The translations under genes were made by a program, and so were the position numbers. A stretch of DNA of 64,000 nucleotides from Fluviirhizobium alvei. Its GTDB lineage: Bacteria > Pseudomonadota > Alphaproteobacteria > Rhizobiales > Rhizobiaceae. The stretch spans positions 310,001-374,000 of the forward strand of contig NZ_JAUOZU010000007.1 in NCBI RefSeq assembly GCF_030551875.1, in the 5' to 3' direction. Below are positions 62,756 to 64,000 of this stretch, piece by piece (position 1 is the first letter of the stretch; each line of letters begins with the position of its first letter). The notes under the pieces were generated by a model, which searched no databases, had not been told where the DNA came from, and saw nothing but the letters and a program-made list of their open reading frames with translations.

Positions 62756-63958
62756 TCAGGCGGCAGCCGGGGCGGTCAGCAACTGGCGGAGCATGGTTTC
62801 CGCCACCACTTCCTTTTCAGACCGGTCAATGAATCCGCCGCCATAGACGCGCGCGTCCTCACCCGGGGCCGAATAGAGCGCACAGGCCTGCCCCGGGGCG
62901 ACGCCGGGCTCGCCCTCGGCCAGTTCCACATAGATTCCCAGCGATCCGACATGCAGTTTGGCCGGCTTCGGCGGCTTGGTCGAGCGAACCTTGGCGAAAC
63001 AGTCAAACCCGTCCGCAGGCGTCTCGGTCAACGGAAAATCCCCGAGCCAGTTCACGTCGCGCAGGAAAAGACGCCGTGTCTCGAGCGCTTCCTTCGGTCC
63101 CACGATCACCCGTTTGCCACGGGCATCGAGATGGACGACATAAAGCGGCTCGCCGGTGGCAATGCCGATGCCGCGACGCTGCCCGATCGTGTAATGCAGG
63201 ATGCCTTCATGACGACCGAGAACCCGGCCATCCAGATGCACGATATCGCCAGCCAGAGCCGCATCGGGCCGGAGCTTGGTGATCACATCCGAATATTTTC
63301 CCTGCGGCACGAAGCAGATGTCCTGGCTATCGGCCTTGGCGGCAACAACCAGCCCCATTTCGGCGGCGAGTTCGCGCACAGCCGCCTTTGACATACCGCC
63401 GAGCGGAAAGCGCAGATAATCGATCTGTTCCTGCGTGGTGGCAAAGAGGAAGTAGCTCTGGTCACGTTCGGCATCAACCGGACGGTAAAGCGCCCGCCGT
63501 TCGGGATGTCCCGGAACGGGATTCGGACGCGAGCGGATATAGTGCCCGGTTGCCAGCGCATCAGCGCCCAATTCCTTGGCGGTGATCAGAAAATCGGCAA
63601 ACTTGACGGTCTGATTGCAGGCGACGCAGGGAATCGGCGTCTCGCCGGCCACATAGCTTTCGGCGAACGGATTGATGACGGTTTCTAAAAAACGGCGCTC
63701 GTAATCGAGGACGTAATGGGGAATGCCGAGCGTTTCGCAAACACGGCGGGCATCGTCGATATCCTGCCCCGCGCAGCATGATCCAGCCCGGTGCACGGCG
63801 GCGCCATGATCATAGAGCTGCAGCGTAATGCCGAGAACATCATAGCCTTCGCGTTTGAGCAGCCCGGCCACGACAGACGAATCAACACCACCCGACATGG
63901 CAACGACCACGCGAGTCTGTTCCGGAGGCTTGTCGAAATCGAGGCTGTTCACGGCCAC
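62756..63958 (-). CDS. mnmA: tRNA-specific 2-thiouridylase MnmA
   Basis: 400-residue enzyme that thiolates U34 of Lys, Glu and Gln tRNAs. GTG start at 63958. The PP-loop ATP motif SGGVDSSV is at 22-29. The catalytic cysteines are Cys114 ([10 protein letters not shown]) and Cys215 ([10 protein letters not shown]), spaced as in the family. The other landmarks are [15 protein letters not shown] and [12 protein letters not shown], with a beta-barrel C-terminal domain. The N-terminal ten residues are variable. The tRNA lies about 120 bp downstream on the same strand. Confidence 0.96.
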   Translation of the reverse strand: MAVNSLDFDKPPEQTRVVVAMSGGVDSSVVAGLLKREGYDVLGITLQLYDHGAAVHRAGSCCAGQDIDDARRVCETLGIPHYVLDYERRFLETVINPFAESYVAGETPIPCVACNQTVKFADFLITAKELGADALATGHYIRSRPNPVPGHPERRALYRPVDAERDQSYFLFATTQEQIDYLRFPLGGMSKAAVRELAAEMGLVVAAKADSQDICFVPQGKYSDVITKLRPDAALAGDIVHLDGRVLGRHEGILHYTIGQRRGIGIATGEPLYVVHLDARGKRVIVGPKEALETRRLFLRDVNWLGDFPLTETPADGFDCFAKVRSTKPPKPAKLHVGSLGIYVELAEGEPGVAPGQACALYSAPGEDARVYGGGFIDRSEKEVVAETMLRQLLTAPAAA

Positions 63959-64000
63959 TCTTTGCGCTTTCTGGATTGATCTGCGGCCAAACGCCTGAGG

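Overview
The window looks like chromosomal DNA of an alphaproteobacterium, most likely Rhizobiaceae or a close relative in the Hyphomicrobiales. The evidence is the combination of CtrA, ChpT and an EipA/DUF1134 protein, a CysN-CysC fusion, a SoxBDA sarcosine oxidase operon, an alphaproteobacterial RpoH, GANTC (CcrM-type) sites upstream of ctrA, and a nested palindromic intergenic element of the kind seen in rhizobia. I see no insertion sequence, prophage, CRISPR array or rRNA. One tRNA (CAU anticodon) is present.

Layout. 1-3.8 kb: sarcosine oxidase soxB-soxD-soxA (minus; soxA runs off the left edge). 4.1-7.7 kb: sulfate activation operon cysD-cysNC-cysQ (plus). 7.8-10.1 kb: alpha/beta hydrolase, Lrp regulator and a divergent PLP dehydratase. 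10.3-15.3 kb: capsule-type genes kpsS, kpsC and a Wza-like export lipoprotein (minus). 15.6-28.8 kb: housekeeping and conserved genes (small Cys-rich ORF, UDG-like protein, galE, PqiA-like, DMT exporter, purA, a large Pro/Glu-rich membrane protein, rpoH, rluD, DUF6476-like, TrmH family, coiled-coil membrane protein, eipA). 29-31.8 kb: cell-cycle block chpT, orphan receiver, ctrA, fliJ-like. 31.9-36.9 kb: ribokinase and RbsD/FucU, cspA, P-loop kinase with LacI regulator, DeoR regulator.

36.9-51.3 kb is the main accessory region, a sugar catabolic locus. A run of 13 minus-strand genes (from 48737 down to 36885) encodes an ABC sugar importer (binding protein, two permeases, ATPase), an MR-type enolase-superfamily dehydratase, a RhaM-type mutarotase, a Gfo/Idh oxidoreductase, a MaoC-like protein, a KDF-dehydrogenase-like SDR, a FAH-family hydrolase, an L-fuconate dehydratase, a hydroxypyruvate-isomerase-like protein and an NTF2-like protein. 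Divergently, an IclR regulator is followed by a fuconolactonase-like amidohydrolase and a second MaoC-like protein. Together these supply most of a non-phosphorylating L-fucose route: import, anomerisation, oxidation to lactone, hydrolysis to fuconate, dehydration, oxidation to the 2,4-diketo acid, then cleavage to pyruvate and lactate. The MaoC proteins, the second dehydratase and the linked CoA-transferase are not explained by that route.

51.3-55.7 kb holds an SGNH/GSCFA envelope-type pair, then a solute-binding-fold protein with no signal peptide that overlaps a CaiB/BaiF CoA-transferase. 56-57.9 kb is an RTX-type secreted protein. 57.9-61.7 kb is a glutarate-type module (CoA-transferase, small membrane protein, glutaryl-CoA dehydrogenase, divergent LysR regulator). 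The window ends with a membrane protein, the tRNA and mnmA. Starts were chosen from Shine-Dalgarno spacing and family N-termini. All functions are inferred from sequence reading only.
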